Source: Carboxylicivirga sp. (lineage in GTDB: Bacteria > Bacteroidota > Bacteroidia > Bacteroidales > Marinilabiliaceae). From it: a stretch of 64,000 bases of DNA. The translations under genes and the position numbers were made by a program. The stretch lies in the NCBI GenBank assembly GCA_025210475.1, contig JAOARW010000107.1:25652-89651 (forward strand), written 5' to 3'. Of this stretch, positions 8,360-18,396 are shown in pieces; position 1 is the stretch's first letter; each line of letters opens with the position of its first letter. The notes under the pieces are model-generated. The model was given only the letters and a program-made list of their open reading frames with translations. It made no database searches and had not been told where the DNA came from.

Positions 8360-11164
8360 TTAAACCTTACACCACTTGGCAATCATTCGCGAAAGATCAT
8401 CCACTTTGGTAGGCTTGGTAATAAAATCATCCATGCCGGCTTGCAAAATACGATCTCGCTCAAGAATATCAACACTGGCAGTCATGGCAACAACCGGACA
8501 ATTACCCCCATCTTTGCGCATTTCCTGTAAGGCTTCAATGCCATCCATCTGGGGCATCATCACATCCATAAACACAATGTCGTATTTATTTTTGCGCATC
8601 TTCATAACTGCTTCATAGCCATTATTGGCAATATCAATTTTATGCCCGATTTTACCAAACAGGTTCCTGGCAACTCGCTGATTGAGCACATTATCTTCGG
8701 CCACTAAAACTTTTAGCTTCTTTTCACTGCGCAGTTCGGTCACCAAAAGCCTGGTCTCATTTATTTTTGGAAAAAACTGCTTGATGCGCCCTTCCAGATT
8801 ACTCAGTTCAACAGGTTTTCGAAGGTATACATCCACCCCTAATCGTTTTGCAAGCGAAGTGTTGGACACTTCAAAATCGGAACTCTGCATGATTATCGGC
8901 ATGCGTTTGTGCAATCGATTATTGAAGATATCCTGCATAAAATCCAATCCATTAAAATCGGGCCGATGATCGACAATCAACAGGTGATGCTTATTATCCG
9001 TTCGAATTATATCAATGGCCTCGTTGGTTGGTGCCAACAGTTTATAATCCACCCGAAGGGTATCCAGGTTTTTGATCAAAGTACGCACCTGCAATGGTTC
9101 ATCCGAAATAACAAAAGCCCTTACTTTATCGATGGATGTAATGTGATTAAAGTTATAGTGCTTGGTATGTGTCTTGAATTTATAAGGAATTGTAAACGCA
9201 AATTCAGCTCCCGGCATTTGCCGATCTTCAGAAATACCTGATGGACTATTAACCCATATTTCGCCACCCATCATATTAACAAGCTGCTTTGATATTGTGA
9301 TCCCCAGTCCGCTTCCTCCGTATTTGCGGGTCGTACTTTCGTCGCCCTGCGAAAAAGACTTAAAGATTGAATCCAATTTATCGGGTCGAATTCCAATACC
9401 GGTATCTTTTATAGAAAACTGAATGGCTGGCGAACCATTAATACCCCTCACCTGCTTTACGCTTAAATGAATCCGACCTTTGTGAGTAAATTTAATCGCA
9501 TTACTAATCAGATTATTTAGCACCTGGCGAATACGGATCTGATCGCCCAAATAGCTTTCCGGTAAATTCATCATTGATGTCCAAGTCAATGTCAGATTCT
9601 TTTCAGCCGCCCGTTGTTTAAAGGATTGAATGGTACTTTCAACCTCTTCGTTAAGGTCAAAAGGAATGGCTTCAATTTCAAACCGTCCGGCTTCCATCTT
9701 CGAGAAATCCAAAATATCGTTTATCAATGCCAGAAGGGTATCTGCCGATCGCTTTACAATTCCCAGTAACTTACGATCGTTTTCTTCTTTCTCCGATGAT
9801 AATAATATATCGGTCATTCCGATAATGCCATTTAATGGCGTTCGGAGCTCGTGGCTGATATTGGCGATGAAGGTTGATTTGGCCTTATGCACCATCTCTT
9901 CGGTTTTTCGCTCATTCTCAAGCGAAGACACCTCCATAAATACACGAATAATATACTTCTCTCTTAAAATATAAAACGGAATCTGTTCATGTAAAATCAC
10001 CGACTCCTCGTTATTCTTGCATTTTAAGACAAATTTATTGGAATGAGCCGAATAGGTAGTTTTATCCAGCCTCGTTTTGTTTTCAAATAAGATTTCATCA
10101 TCAGCCACTCGTCCCACCAACTGATCCTCATCATCAAAGGCAAATAATTTAAGTGCCGACTTATTAACCTGGTGAATGCGGTTATTACTATCGATCAGCA
10201 CCACTCCCACAGGCATGTAATAAACCATCTTTCGCAATGCCTGCTCCGATTCTTTTAATGTTTTCTTATCCTCGGCATATCGCTTCTGATAAGTACTAAA
10301 AACAATTAGAATGACACAAATGATGAGTAAAGAAATGCCACCAACCAGAAATGAATAACGAGCAATTGACGCCGTAATGATGCTCTGCGGCATGGAAAAT
10401 GCCAGGTAATAACCCACACCATTTAAACTCATTTTTCTGAAGACGGTCAGAACATTCAGATCTTCACTTCCGATTTGAATATTATGAACATCCGAAAACC
10501 ACTCCTTTTCGCCAATGTGATCCGTAATGGCATTTATTTCCGGATAAAAACGTCCTTGTTCTAAGGTGTTATAAACAACATCTCCATTGGGTTTCATCAC
10601 CCACTGAAAATTGACATTTTCAACATTAAAATTGTAGAACGCCGAACTAAAGAACTTCTCGAGATCCATATCAAACCTCACATAACCAATCGTTTCTTCG
10701 TTCGATACCAAGGGCTGCACATATAAAATACGGGTTCCATGAGGATTAATCAGCATCCTGGCTGATTTTACATTATCAACCTTAGCATGACCAAAGGCCG
10801 AAATAAATGAACCTCCATCGCTCTTTATCAGTTCATATGAATTGCCTTTGGTATCGTAAATAACAATCTCATTAAGCCTTTCACTAAAACCATTATAAAG
10901 CAATTGAAGGCGTTTTTGCACTTCAACCGATTCACCTTTAAGTTGAAAAAGACTATCCAGTTCAGCTTGCGAAAACAAGATTGAGATACCGGTTTTTGTT
11001 TTGCTTGCAAATTGCTCAATACGATCACATACCATTGAAGATTGTTTCTGCAGAATATCTTCCTGAGTATCGATTTGCCATTGATAGGTATCCAGATAGT
11101 AATAAACATTGGATACAATCAAAAAAGCAATACTGATAAATGCTATGATAAAAGCTTTCTTCAT
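8360..11164 (-). CDS. hybrid sensor histidine kinase with two receiver domains
   Basis: A 934-residue protein. Order of parts: N-terminal membrane span (about 5-22); an extracytoplasmic Cache-like sensor region (25-265); a second span (271-291); PAS (about 310-400); HisKA with the acceptor His in FIANISHELRTPLNGIIGMTDILL (about 440); HATPase (NLISNAIKFT, DTGIGI, GGSGLGITISKQLVNMMGG); then two receivers. The first receiver (about 680-800) is divergent, with LIVDHRPDFNG as the phosphorylation site region. The second is canonical (VLVAEDN, IVFMDVMMPQMDG, AMTAS, ITKPTK). It starts 18 bases after rsgA, so the two are probably co-transcribed. Confidence 0.93.
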   Translation of the reverse strand: MKKAFIIAFISIAFLIVSNVYYYLDTYQWQIDTQEDILQKQSSMVCDRIEQFASKTKTGISILFSQAELDSLFQLKGESVEVQKRLQLLYNGFSERLNEIVIYDTKGNSYELIKSDGGSFISAFGHAKVDNVKSARMLINPHGTRILYVQPLVSNEETIGYVRFDMDLEKFFSSAFYNFNVENVNFQWVMKPNGDVVYNTLEQGRFYPEINAITDHIGEKEWFSDVHNIQIGSEDLNVLTVFRKMSLNGVGYYLAFSMPQSIITASIARYSFLVGGISLLIICVILIVFSTYQKRYAEDKKTLKESEQALRKMVYYMPVGVVLIDSNNRIHQVNKSALKLFAFDDEDQLVGRVADDEILFENKTRLDKTTYSAHSNKFVLKCKNNEESVILHEQIPFYILREKYIIRVFMEVSSLENERKTEEMVHKAKSTFIANISHELRTPLNGIIGMTDILLSSEKEENDRKLLGIVKRSADTLLALINDILDFSKMEAGRFEIEAIPFDLNEEVESTIQSFKQRAAEKNLTLTWTSMMNLPESYLGDQIRIRQVLNNLISNAIKFTHKGRIHLSVKQVRGINGSPAIQFSIKDTGIGIRPDKLDSIFKSFSQGDESTTRKYGGSGLGITISKQLVNMMGGEIWVNSPSGISEDRQMPGAEFAFTIPYKFKTHTKHYNFNHITSIDKVRAFVISDEPLQVRTLIKNLDTLRVDYKLLAPTNEAIDIIRTDNKHHLLIVDHRPDFNGLDFMQDIFNNRLHKRMPIIMQSSDFEVSNTSLAKRLGVDVYLRKPVELSNLEGRIKQFFPKINETRLLVTELRSEKKLKVLVAEDNVLNQRVARNLFGKIGHKIDIANNGYEAVMKMRKNKYDIVFMDVMMPQMDGIEALQEMRKDGGNCPVVAMTASVDILERDRILQAGMDDFITKPTKVDDLSRMIAKWCKV

Positions 11165-11182
11165 TTGAGCAATTAAATCATC

Positions 11183-12112
11183 TTATCTATATTTTTCGTT
11201 CCGATTTAATAAAATACTCAAATAGCTTTCGTAACGAGATAGTGCTATCACTCCTTCTTCAACCGCCTCTTTCACTGAGCATCCCGGCTCACTATAATGT
11301 GTGCAATTATTAAAACGACAATCTTTGGCATGCGCAAAGATTTCTTTAAAGTAATGGTATAATTCTTCTTTTTCAATATGAATCAGTCCGAACCCACGAA
11401 TCCCTGGTGTATCAATAATATAACCACCAAAACTTAACGGGTGCATTTCGGCAAAAGTTGTGGTATGTTTACCCGACTGATGAATGGCCGAAATTTCGGC
11501 TGTCTTTAAGTTTAAATCCGGTTCCACCCGGTTAATTAATGTTGATTTACCAACACCCGAATGCCCACTCAATACACTAATCTTATCTTTTAGCAAACTC
11601 TGAATTTCGCTTAAATCCTCTTGTTTTTTGGCAGATACTGCATAGGTTTTATAGCCAATGCCTTCATATAGTTCACGCCATTCTTTCAAGGCGCGCATAT
11701 GTTCTTCGTCATAACGATCGGTTTTATTAAACACGATTGTGACGGGTATGCCATATGCCTCAGAAGCCGCAATAAAACGATCAATAAAAACACGTGTAGT
11801 AACCGGATAATTGATGGTCACAATTAACACAGCCTGATCAACATTAGCTGCAATTATGTGCGATTCTTTTGACAGATTAGTGGCTTTACGTATGATGTAA
11901 TTCCTTCGCTCCTTAATCCCTGAGATTATGCCTTCGCCATCATCAGCCGCATCAAACACAACCCGATCGCCTACCGATACCGGATTGGTGCTTTTAATTC
12001 CCTGAAGACGTATTTTTCCACGAATCCGGCAAATAACCACCTCTCCCTCATCACTAAGGACTGTGTAACGACTACCTGTTGACTTAATTACTAATCCGTT
12101 ATTCTGCTCCAT
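11183..12112 (-). CDS. rsgA: ribosome small subunit biogenesis GTPase RsgA
   Basis: A 309-residue circularly permuted GTPase that acts in late 30S maturation. The N-terminal OB fold (about 5-75) is followed by G4 (FNKTDRYD), G5 (YAVSAKK), then G1 (LSGHSGVGKSTLIN, about 180) and G3 (IDTPGIRGFG), the permuted order typical of the family. The C-terminal zinc-binding domain has CRFNNCTHYSEPGC and its conserved His. The length is normal. It heads an apparent operon with two sensor kinases, which is an unusual neighbourhood for a ribosome-assembly factor. Confidence 0.97.
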   Translation of the reverse strand: MEQNNGLVIKSTGSRYTVLSDEGEVVICRIRGKIRLQGIKSTNPVSVGDRVVFDAADDGEGIISGIKERRNYIIRKATNLSKESHIIAANVDQAVLIVTINYPVTTRVFIDRFIAASEAYGIPVTIVFNKTDRYDEEHMRALKEWRELYEGIGYKTYAVSAKKQEDLSEIQSLLKDKISVLSGHSGVGKSTLINRVEPDLNLKTAEISAIHQSGKHTTTFAEMHPLSFGGYIIDTPGIRGFGLIHIEKEELYHYFKEIFAHAKDCRFNNCTHYSEPGCSVKEAVEEGVIALSRYESYLSILLNRNEKYR

Positions 12113-12296
12113 CCAAATACATTTTCCTCAAAAATAAACGATTGAAATTAAAAAAGCGTATTCTTATTCGAATCTTTCTTTAATTCCTTCTTTAAAGATT
12201 GACAGAAAGTCAATATTTTTTTGCCAATAGCCTGTAATTTTCCATGAACCGCCGAATTTCCTTTAGTAATGAATGTATTATTGCCATTTAAAAAGT

Positions 12297-12304
12297 TATT
12301 TTTG
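12297..12304 (+). promoter_or_regulatory. probable -7 box upstream of the hybrid kinase
   Basis: TATTTTTG matches TAnnTTTG, 50 bases before the proposed GTG start. The nearest TTG (12281-12283) is only 13 bases upstream, so the -33 element is unclear. Confidence 0.35.
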
Positions 12305-12354
12305 TAGGTAGTAAATCAGGGAACCTTTTAACAATCGAACCTCACAATTTTAAA

Positions 12355-15330
12355 GTGGACAGAAACGAAATACAGGCCATAAAAGCTGAAAACAACAGAC
12401 TCAAACGCATGATGAATCGAATGTACGATGGTGTTTGGGGCTTGCCACTTCGTTCGCATGAAAAAGGAACCGCCATTACTTCGGGTTACCTGCCACTCTA
12501 TTTATCTACTGAATTATCTTCAGATCGCCCCATTGAAAACCGAATCACTCAAACAATGGATATACTTGGGCAATTTGCTGATGTCAGTCGGATTTACATT
12601 TTCGAAAATAATGAACCTGGCGATTTATTTTCAAACACCTACGAATGGTGCAACGAAGGTGTTGAATCTGTAAAAAACAATCTCCAAAATCTTTCATACA
12701 GTGATTTTATCGAATGGCGCCGTATGCTTACCGAAGAAGGTCAGATTAAGGCCTCCAACATCAAAAACCTGCCGGAAGAAGTGCACGAGTCATTATCCGA
12801 ACAGGGAATTATGTCGCTTTTGGTTTATCCGCTTTTGGTGAAAGATGTTTTTTATGGTTTCATCGGTTTCGATGAATGCAGCTTTAACCGCGAATGGCTT
12901 CCCCATGAGACCGATTTACTGCATATGGCTTCCCGATTGATTGGTCATACATTTGAAAGAGAAACCGCAGCTAATGAGATCAATCGTAATCATGTCGAAA
13001 TATTAAAAGTCAACAAAGAACTGGCAGACAAAGAACAGTTTCTTCAAAATATACTAAGCTCAGCTCCGGTAGGAATTTTGCTTGTTCGTAACCGAATTAT
13101 CGAATACGTTAACGAAGCAACATTGGTTCAATCGGGCTATTCGCACGATGAATTGGTTGGTTTGCCTTTGGCAAATTTATATTACGCAGGCAAACAGGAC
13201 ATTAACCAGGTACAAGATTTCTACCAACAGATAAAAGACAAAGGCATTGGTAGCATCGAGGCCCACTTAAAAGGTAAGTTTGGCGATGAATACATCGTGC
13301 GTGCTTTAGGTACGCCTGCTCCAAAAAGCAAGGATGACGACAGCTTCCTTATTATTGGTGAAGACATTACACATTTTAAGAAGACGGAAGATCACCTGCG
13401 CGAGAGTGAAGAACGCAACCGTAAATTAATTGAAGCAACCATCGATGGTATTTTTATCATTAATGATCAGATGAAGTTAATGTACGGAAATACTTCAGCT
13501 TGCGAAATGTTACTTTATACTCAGGAAGAAGTTTTTAACCTGACTATACACGACCTCTTTCCTACCAAGGAATACCTCGATAAGTTTATTGATGTTATAA
13601 GCCAGGTAAAAGGTGGTAACGATTATAAGGGGGATACCCAACTGATTAATAAGAACAAAGAAATTGTTCATGCCGAAGTTTATGTAACAACTTTAAATCT
13701 TGATGGAGATTTACATTATTACACATCGATTCATAACATCACCAAACGCAAGAACAACGAAGAGTCGCTCAAAAACAACGAACAAAAGTACAGAGCATTA
13801 ACAGAGAACTCACCCGACCACATCATTCGTATTGATCACAATGGAGTTCTTTTGTATTGCAACCCGGCTTTTTTAAACAGCTTTGATCTTGACAAAAACA
13901 AGTGTGTGGGCAACTATCTCAAGCTAATCAGTGAGTTGCCAAAAGAGTTGGTTGACGGACTGAGTTCGAAAATTGATGAAGTAGTTCAAACAGCCACTCC
14001 TATTAACGTTGAGCTGGAATATCGTTTTAAGGATTTCATCCGGGCCTTTGACTGGACCATAACTCCAGAAACAAATAATGCCCAAACCCAATCCTTATTA
14101 ATTGTTGGCCGGGATTATACTCAAAAGAAAAAAGCCGAACAGGAACTGGTAATTGCCAAAGAGAAAGCCATTGGTGCTGATAAACTGAAGTCAGCCTTCC
14201 TGGCTAATATGAGTCATGAAATACGAACACCTCTTAATGCCATCGTTGGGTTTACCAACCTGTTGAAAGAAGAAAGCATATCGGAAGAAGAAAAAGCTGA
14301 ATACGTTGATATTGTTAATAAAAGTTCCGAGAACTTGATGGAACTAATTAACGACATTGTTGATTTGGCGAAAATTGAGAGTGGCGAACTTACACTTGAT
14401 AAAGAACCGTTTAATGTCATCCAGCTTCTTAAAGAATTGCACTTGCTTTTTGAAAAACGGATGGCCATTGATCAAAAAACACATTTAAAGTTTTATCTCA
14501 ATCTGCCGGATAATCAGGATTCGCCAATGATTAATGGCGATCAGCGACGTTTGCGACAGGTATTTATCAACCTACTTGGCAATGCTTTCAAATTCACGCA
14601 AAAAGGATTTGTTGAATTTGGCTATACCCTTGAAGGAAATCAGATGCGATTTTATGTACGTGATACCGGTATTGGCATTACGCCCGAAAAGCAAACCTAT
14701 ATTTTTGAGCCTTTCCGTCAGGCCGATGAAAGCACTTCTAAAATATATGGTGGCACAGGCCTGGGCTTATCAATTTGCAAACGTTTATTGGAAGGTCACG
14801 ACAGTACGATTGACTTAATATCGGAACCAGAAACGGGTTCTGAATTTTTCTTTTCACTGCCTTTTAAAGCCGAGAAGCCCATCAACGGAGTAGAAAAAGC
14901 AATTAAAGCAGAGCTACCAAAAGTTAAAAGACCGGCCAATTACACCTGGAGTAATAAAATGATGTTGCTGATTGATGCTACCAGCACGGCTCAATTGCAG
15001 ATGCGTAAAACACTGGAACGTACCAAAATTACTCTCATCTCTGCCCGAACACAGAAATCGGCCCGCGAGTTACTGCTAAAACGCAATGATATTCACATTG
15101 TGCTGATGGATCTTGAGATGCCGGGACTTGAGCTGGAAGGTTTTATTCCGGCCATCAGGCAAATGGGCATTTATGTTCCTTTTATCGGGCAAACCAGTCG
15201 GTCATTAACGATCGAAGACAAGGAAAAGTATTCTCACATGGGCTTTACACAGGTATTTGAAAAACCCTTCGACAGCGATGAATTACTCCATGCTTTCAAT
15301 GATTCTTTAAATGGCAGTAAGGTAAATTAA
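12355..15330 (+). CDS. GAF/PAS hybrid histidine kinase
   Basis: A 991-residue cytoplasmic hybrid kinase with no membrane span. Order: GAF (about 50-200, ending FDECSFNREWLPHETDLLHMA), then three PAS/PAC units (about 225-345, 350-465, 470-590), HisKA with FLANMSHEIRTPLNAIVGFTNLL (about 615), HATPase (NLLGNAFKFT, DTGIGI, GGTGLGLSICKRLLEGH) and a C-terminal receiver. The receiver keeps the phosphoacceptor (VLMDLEMPG) and the Lys (VFEKPF) but has only one residue of the usual acidic pair (LLIDATS). The chosen start is GTG; in-frame ATGs at 12409 and 12412 are alternatives. Its stop directly abuts the stop of the convergent cvpA. Confidence 0.92.
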   Translation: MDRNEIQAIKAENNRLKRMMNRMYDGVWGLPLRSHEKGTAITSGYLPLYLSTELSSDRPIENRITQTMDILGQFADVSRIYIFENNEPGDLFSNTYEWCNEGVESVKNNLQNLSYSDFIEWRRMLTEEGQIKASNIKNLPEEVHESLSEQGIMSLLVYPLLVKDVFYGFIGFDECSFNREWLPHETDLLHMASRLIGHTFERETAANEINRNHVEILKVNKELADKEQFLQNILSSAPVGILLVRNRIIEYVNEATLVQSGYSHDELVGLPLANLYYAGKQDINQVQDFYQQIKDKGIGSIEAHLKGKFGDEYIVRALGTPAPKSKDDDSFLIIGEDITHFKKTEDHLRESEERNRKLIEATIDGIFIINDQMKLMYGNTSACEMLLYTQEEVFNLTIHDLFPTKEYLDKFIDVISQVKGGNDYKGDTQLINKNKEIVHAEVYVTTLNLDGDLHYYTSIHNITKRKNNEESLKNNEQKYRALTENSPDHIIRIDHNGVLLYCNPAFLNSFDLDKNKCVGNYLKLISELPKELVDGLSSKIDEVVQTATPINVELEYRFKDFIRAFDWTITPETNNAQTQSLLIVGRDYTQKKKAEQELVIAKEKAIGADKLKSAFLANMSHEIRTPLNAIVGFTNLLKEESISEEEKAEYVDIVNKSSENLMELINDIVDLAKIESGELTLDKEPFNVIQLLKELHLLFEKRMAIDQKTHLKFYLNLPDNQDSPMINGDQRRLRQVFINLLGNAFKFTQKGFVEFGYTLEGNQMRFYVRDTGIGITPEKQTYIFEPFRQADESTSKIYGGTGLGLSICKRLLEGHDSTIDLISEPETGSEFFFSLPFKAEKPINGVEKAIKAELPKVKRPANYTWSNKMMLLIDATSTAQLQMRKTLERTKITLISARTQKSARELLLKRNDIHIVLMDLEMPGLELEGFIPAIRQMGIYVPFIGQTSRSLTIEDKEKYSHMGFTQVFEKPFDSDELLHAFNDSLNGSKVN

Positions 15331-15852
15331 TTACACATCAACACTTTTATTGCTTCCTCCAAACTGATTACGCACATCTTCAAACTGAAGATATGGGAAT
15401 ACCGATGGTGCAATTGATTTTAGGGGACCATATAAATGGGAAGATTCTTTTTGCTTTTCTGGTATTACATGGTAGGTTTTTTCAAAGCTTCCTAATATGG
15501 CCAGTATCACGCTGATGATAAACGCATATTTTAATAAACTAAAAACGGCGCCCAACACCCGGTTTATCATGCCCAAGGCGATAGCCGAAACCAGTTTATC
15601 AACAACTTTAGCCACCAAATGAACGCCAATCACAATAAGAATAAAGGTGATAATAAATGCCGCGATACCAATGTATGATGAATCGATATAATCGATCAGG
15701 TACGATTCGGTAATGCTGCTAAACTGAATAGCACCAAACAAACCCAAAACCAAAGCTGCCAAAGAAGCCAGTTCAATTACCAAACCATTTTTAAAGCCCT
15801 TTACAATGGCTAGTATCAATAAGATACCAGCTACAATATCAAAATAATTCAT
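15331..15852 (-). CDS. CvpA family membrane protein
   Basis: A 173-residue protein starting at the ATG at 15852 (MNYFDIVAGILLILAIVKGFKNG), which fits the conserved CvpA beginning better than the 12-residue upstream extension. Four membrane spans are visible. The central LGLFGAIQFSS and the MINRVLGAVFSLLKYAFIISVILAIL region correspond to CvpA, a family linked to colicin V production and envelope or stress phenotypes, with unsettled molecular function. It is monocistronic and convergent with the hybrid kinase, with no spacer between the two stop codons. Confidence 0.85.
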   Translation of the reverse strand: MNYFDIVAGILLILAIVKGFKNGLVIELASLAALVLGLFGAIQFSSITESYLIDYIDSSYIGIAAFIITFILIVIGVHLVAKVVDKLVSAIALGMINRVLGAVFSLLKYAFIISVILAILGSFEKTYHVIPEKQKESSHLYGPLKSIAPSVFPYLQFEDVRNQFGGSNKSVDV

Positions 15853-15918
15853 GTTGTAACACTTAGCAGGAATAGCCCCGTTTATCACTCTCTTAGTGCC
15901 ACTAAAATATAAAAAGAT

Positions 15919-15951
15919 TTGATCATACGGACGACTCTTCCTTTAAATTTG
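15919..15951 (+). promoter_or_regulatory. promoter of the merR-nif3-zinc ribbon operon
   Basis: TTG (15919-15921) and TAAATTTG (15944-15951) are separated by 22 bases and fit the Bacteroidota promoter pattern. The start of the merR gene is 118 bases downstream. Confidence 0.45.
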
Positions 15952-16068
15952 CCCCTACTCCTTTTCAATCAAATCATTCGACAGCTTATGGCACATTTGG
16001 CTTTTCGCCAAAATACTTTTAATATTGTGTAAGATCTTATCCGGATACATATAGATAATTACAAAACT

Positions 16069-16407
16069 ATGCCTTATAAGGAGCAAAAAGTAGAAAAACT
16101 CTTTTATACCATTGGAGAAGTTGCCGAAATGTTTGGTGTTAATACTTCACTTATACGCTTTTGGGAAAAAGAATTTGATATAATTAAACCACATAAGAAT
16201 AAAAAAGGCAACCGGCTTTTCACACCTAAAGACATCGATAACTTTCACCTGATTTTTCATTTGGTAAAAGAAAAAGGCATGACACTTAAAGGTGCTCAAA
16301 AGAAACTTAAAGAAAACCATGACGACACAATTAATAACTTCGAAGTTGTATCAAAACTAAAAGACATCAGGGAGTTATTGGTTGAAATACGGGATAATAT
16401 AGAATAA
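16069..16407 (+). CDS. MerR family transcriptional regulator
   Basis: A 112-residue protein. The MerR winged helix-turn-helix spans about 12-80: FYTIGEVAEMFGVNTSLIRFWEKEF, then NKKGNRLFTPKDIDNFHLI. This short form, with K-G-N-R-x-F-T and a brief C-terminal helix, is ubiquitous in Bacteroidota, and no cysteine-based metal site is visible. It is the first gene of a tight three-gene operon (gaps of 6 and 4 bases) with the Nif3-like and zinc-ribbon genes. That order is conserved in many Bacteroidota as far as I recall. The target genes are unknown. Confidence 0.9.
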   Translation: MPYKEQKVEKLFYTIGEVAEMFGVNTSLIRFWEKEFDIIKPHKNKKGNRLFTPKDIDNFHLIFHLVKEKGMTLKGAQKKLKENHDDTINNFEVVSKLKDIRELLVEIRDNIE

Positions 16408-16413
16408 ACAATC

Positions 16414-17508
16414 GTGCAAATTCAGAATATAATTAATGAGCTGGAGCAATTCGCACCCAGTGCTTTAAAGGAAGATTTCGACAATGTTGGTTTGCTGGTA
16501 GGCGATGCCAGTGATGAAGTTAAAGGTGTTCTCATCACTTTAGACATTACCGAAAAAGTTATTGACGAAGCCATTGAAAAGGATTGCAACCTGGTAGTTG
16601 CTCATCATCCAATCATGCTATCCGGCCTTAAAAAAATTAATGGCCGCAATGCCACCGAACGAATTGTGATAAAAGCCATTCGTAACAACATTGCTCTTTA
16701 TGCATCGCACACCAATGCCGATTCGGTTATCAATGGCGTGAGTGGGAAGATGTGTGAAAAACTTGGCCTGGAGAATTGTAAAGTACTTTCTCCCAAAAAA
16801 GAAAGTCTGTTAAAGCTGGTCACTTTTGTTCCAAGCGAACAAGCCGAAACTGTGCGTACGGCCATTTTCGATGCCGGTGCCGGACAAATTGGCAATTACG
16901 ATGCCTGCAGCTATAACCTATCGGGTGAAGGTACTTTTAGAGGCGATGAAAACACCAATCCATATGTTGGTGAAAAAGGAAAAATTCACACAGAAAAAGA
17001 AATGCGTATTGAAACAATATTGCCTTCGCATATTAAAAATCGCGTAATTAAAGCCTTAATTAAAGCCCATCCATACGAGGAAGTGGCCTATGATTTATAT
17101 CCACTAGCCAATGAATGGAAAACAACCGGTCTTGGTATGGTTGGGGAATTACCTCACGAGATTGACGAAGCAACTTTTTTAAACCGATTGAAAAACACCT
17201 TTCAAACAGGCTGTGTTCGCTATACCGATTTATTAAACAAACCCATTAAAAGAGTCGCCTTATGCGGTGGCTCTGGCAGTTTTTTACTGGGCAAAGCGAT
17301 TGCCGAAAAAGCCGATGTATTTGTCACCGGTGATTTTAAATATCACCAGTTTGCAGATGCCGAAGGACGGATTTTAATTGCTGATATTGGACATTTTGAG
17401 AGCGAACAGTACACTAAAGAAGTTTTTTTTGAGATACTTACAAAAAAATTCTCTAATTTTGCAATCCATTTATCAAACGTGAATACCAATCCCGTAAATT
17501 ATTTATAA
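16414..17508 (+). CDS. Nif3-like dinuclear metal-centre protein (YqfO type)
   Basis: A 364-residue protein of the NIF3/YbgI family, in the long form with an inserted PII-like domain in the middle (about 130-230, including HPYEEVAYDLYPL). The metal-site motifs are VVAHHPIMLSG (about 61-71), ALYASHTNADSV (94-105) and, late, ADVFVTGDFKYHQFADAEG and IADIGHFESEQY, providing the His/Asp/Glu ligands. A GTP cyclohydrolase role has been proposed for some members, but the family function is open. The start is GTG, 6 bases after merR; no nearby ATG fits the family start. Confidence 0.93.
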   Translation: MQIQNIINELEQFAPSALKEDFDNVGLLVGDASDEVKGVLITLDITEKVIDEAIEKDCNLVVAHHPIMLSGLKKINGRNATERIVIKAIRNNIALYASHTNADSVINGVSGKMCEKLGLENCKVLSPKKESLLKLVTFVPSEQAETVRTAIFDAGAGQIGNYDACSYNLSGEGTFRGDENTNPYVGEKGKIHTEKEMRIETILPSHIKNRVIKALIKAHPYEEVAYDLYPLANEWKTTGLGMVGELPHEIDEATFLNRLKNTFQTGCVRYTDLLNKPIKRVALCGGSGSFLLGKAIAEKADVFVTGDFKYHQFADAEGRILIADIGHFESEQYTKEVFFEILTKKFSNFAIHLSNVNTNPVNYL

Positions 17509-17512
17509 CAGC

Positions 17513-18277
17513 ATGGCACAAGAATCAAAAGCAAATGCACCAGAAATGACGGTAGAGGAGAGATTGAAAGCTCTTTACGACCTTCAAAGTGTAGAGTCGT
17601 CAATTGATAAGATTCGTACCCTTCGTGGTGAGCTTCCATTGGAAGTTCAGGATTTGGAGGATGAAATAGAAGGGCTGGAAACTCGTATGGGCAACCTTGA
17701 TGGGGAGGTTAAAAATTTAAATGACGCCATCCTGAGTAAGAAAAACGAGATTAAAGAGGCTGACTTATTAATTAAAAAATACGAAGCACAACAAGGCAAT
17801 GTTCGTAACAACCGTGAATTCGATTCTTTATCTAAAGAAATTGAATTTCAGAAGTTGGAGATTGAACTTTGCGAAAAACGCATCAAAGAATTTACAGCTG
17901 AACTGAAGAATAAGAAAGAATTAGGTGAATCATCTAAAACTCTTTTAGAAGAAAGAAAAGCTGACTTAGATGCTAAGAAAAAAGAGCTGGAAGAAATAGT
18001 TGGTGAAACTCAGGTTGAAGAAGAAAGACTGATTAAAAAGTCGGATGAGATTATGAACATCATCCCTGAGCGCTTACAAGTGGCCTTTAAACGTATTCGT
18101 AAAAATGCGCGCAACGGTTTAGCAGTTGTAACTGTTGAGCGTGATGCGTGTGGCGGTTGCTTTAACAAAATTCCACCTCAGCGACAAATGGATATTGCTT
18201 CACGTAAGAAAATTATCGTATGTGAGTATTGTGGTCGTATCCTTGTTGACAGCGCAATTGGAGGCGAAGAGGAATAG
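17513..18277 (+). CDS. coiled-coil protein with C-terminal zinc ribbon
   Basis: A 254-residue protein. Residues 15-195 are almost entirely helical coiled coil with heptad-like Glu/Lys/Leu spacing. The C-terminus holds a C4 zinc ribbon: DACGGCFNKIPPQRQMD and, 20 residues on, VCEYCGRILVD. This is the CT398/FlgI-type family (PF02591-like), for which nucleic-acid or protein-partner binding has been suggested. It is the last gene of the merR-nif3 operon, 4 bases after nif3, and is followed directly by a strong terminator. Confidence 0.88.
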   Translation: MAQESKANAPEMTVEERLKALYDLQSVESSIDKIRTLRGELPLEVQDLEDEIEGLETRMGNLDGEVKNLNDAILSKKNEIKEADLLIKKYEAQQGNVRNNREFDSLSKEIEFQKLEIELCEKRIKEFTAELKNKKELGESSKTLLEERKADLDAKKKELEEIVGETQVEEERLIKKSDEIMNIIPERLQVAFKRIRKNARNGLAVVTVERDACGGCFNKIPPQRQMDIASRKKIIVCEYCGRILVDSAIGGEEE

Positions 18278-18300
18278 TAATCCCTCTATAAAATATTTTA

Positions 18301-18327
18301 ACAGCCGGACTTGTTCCGGCTGTTTTT
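18301..18327 (+). terminator. intrinsic terminator
   Basis: ACAGCCGGA (18301-18309) pairs with TCCGGCTGT (18315-18323) and is followed by five T residues, 23 bases after the zinc-ribbon gene. Confidence 0.88.
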
Positions 18328-18396
18328 GTATAGGCTTTTTATTGCTGTCTGAAAAATAAAAATAGGATTTTACTATTTTTACATTAAAACTAAAGC

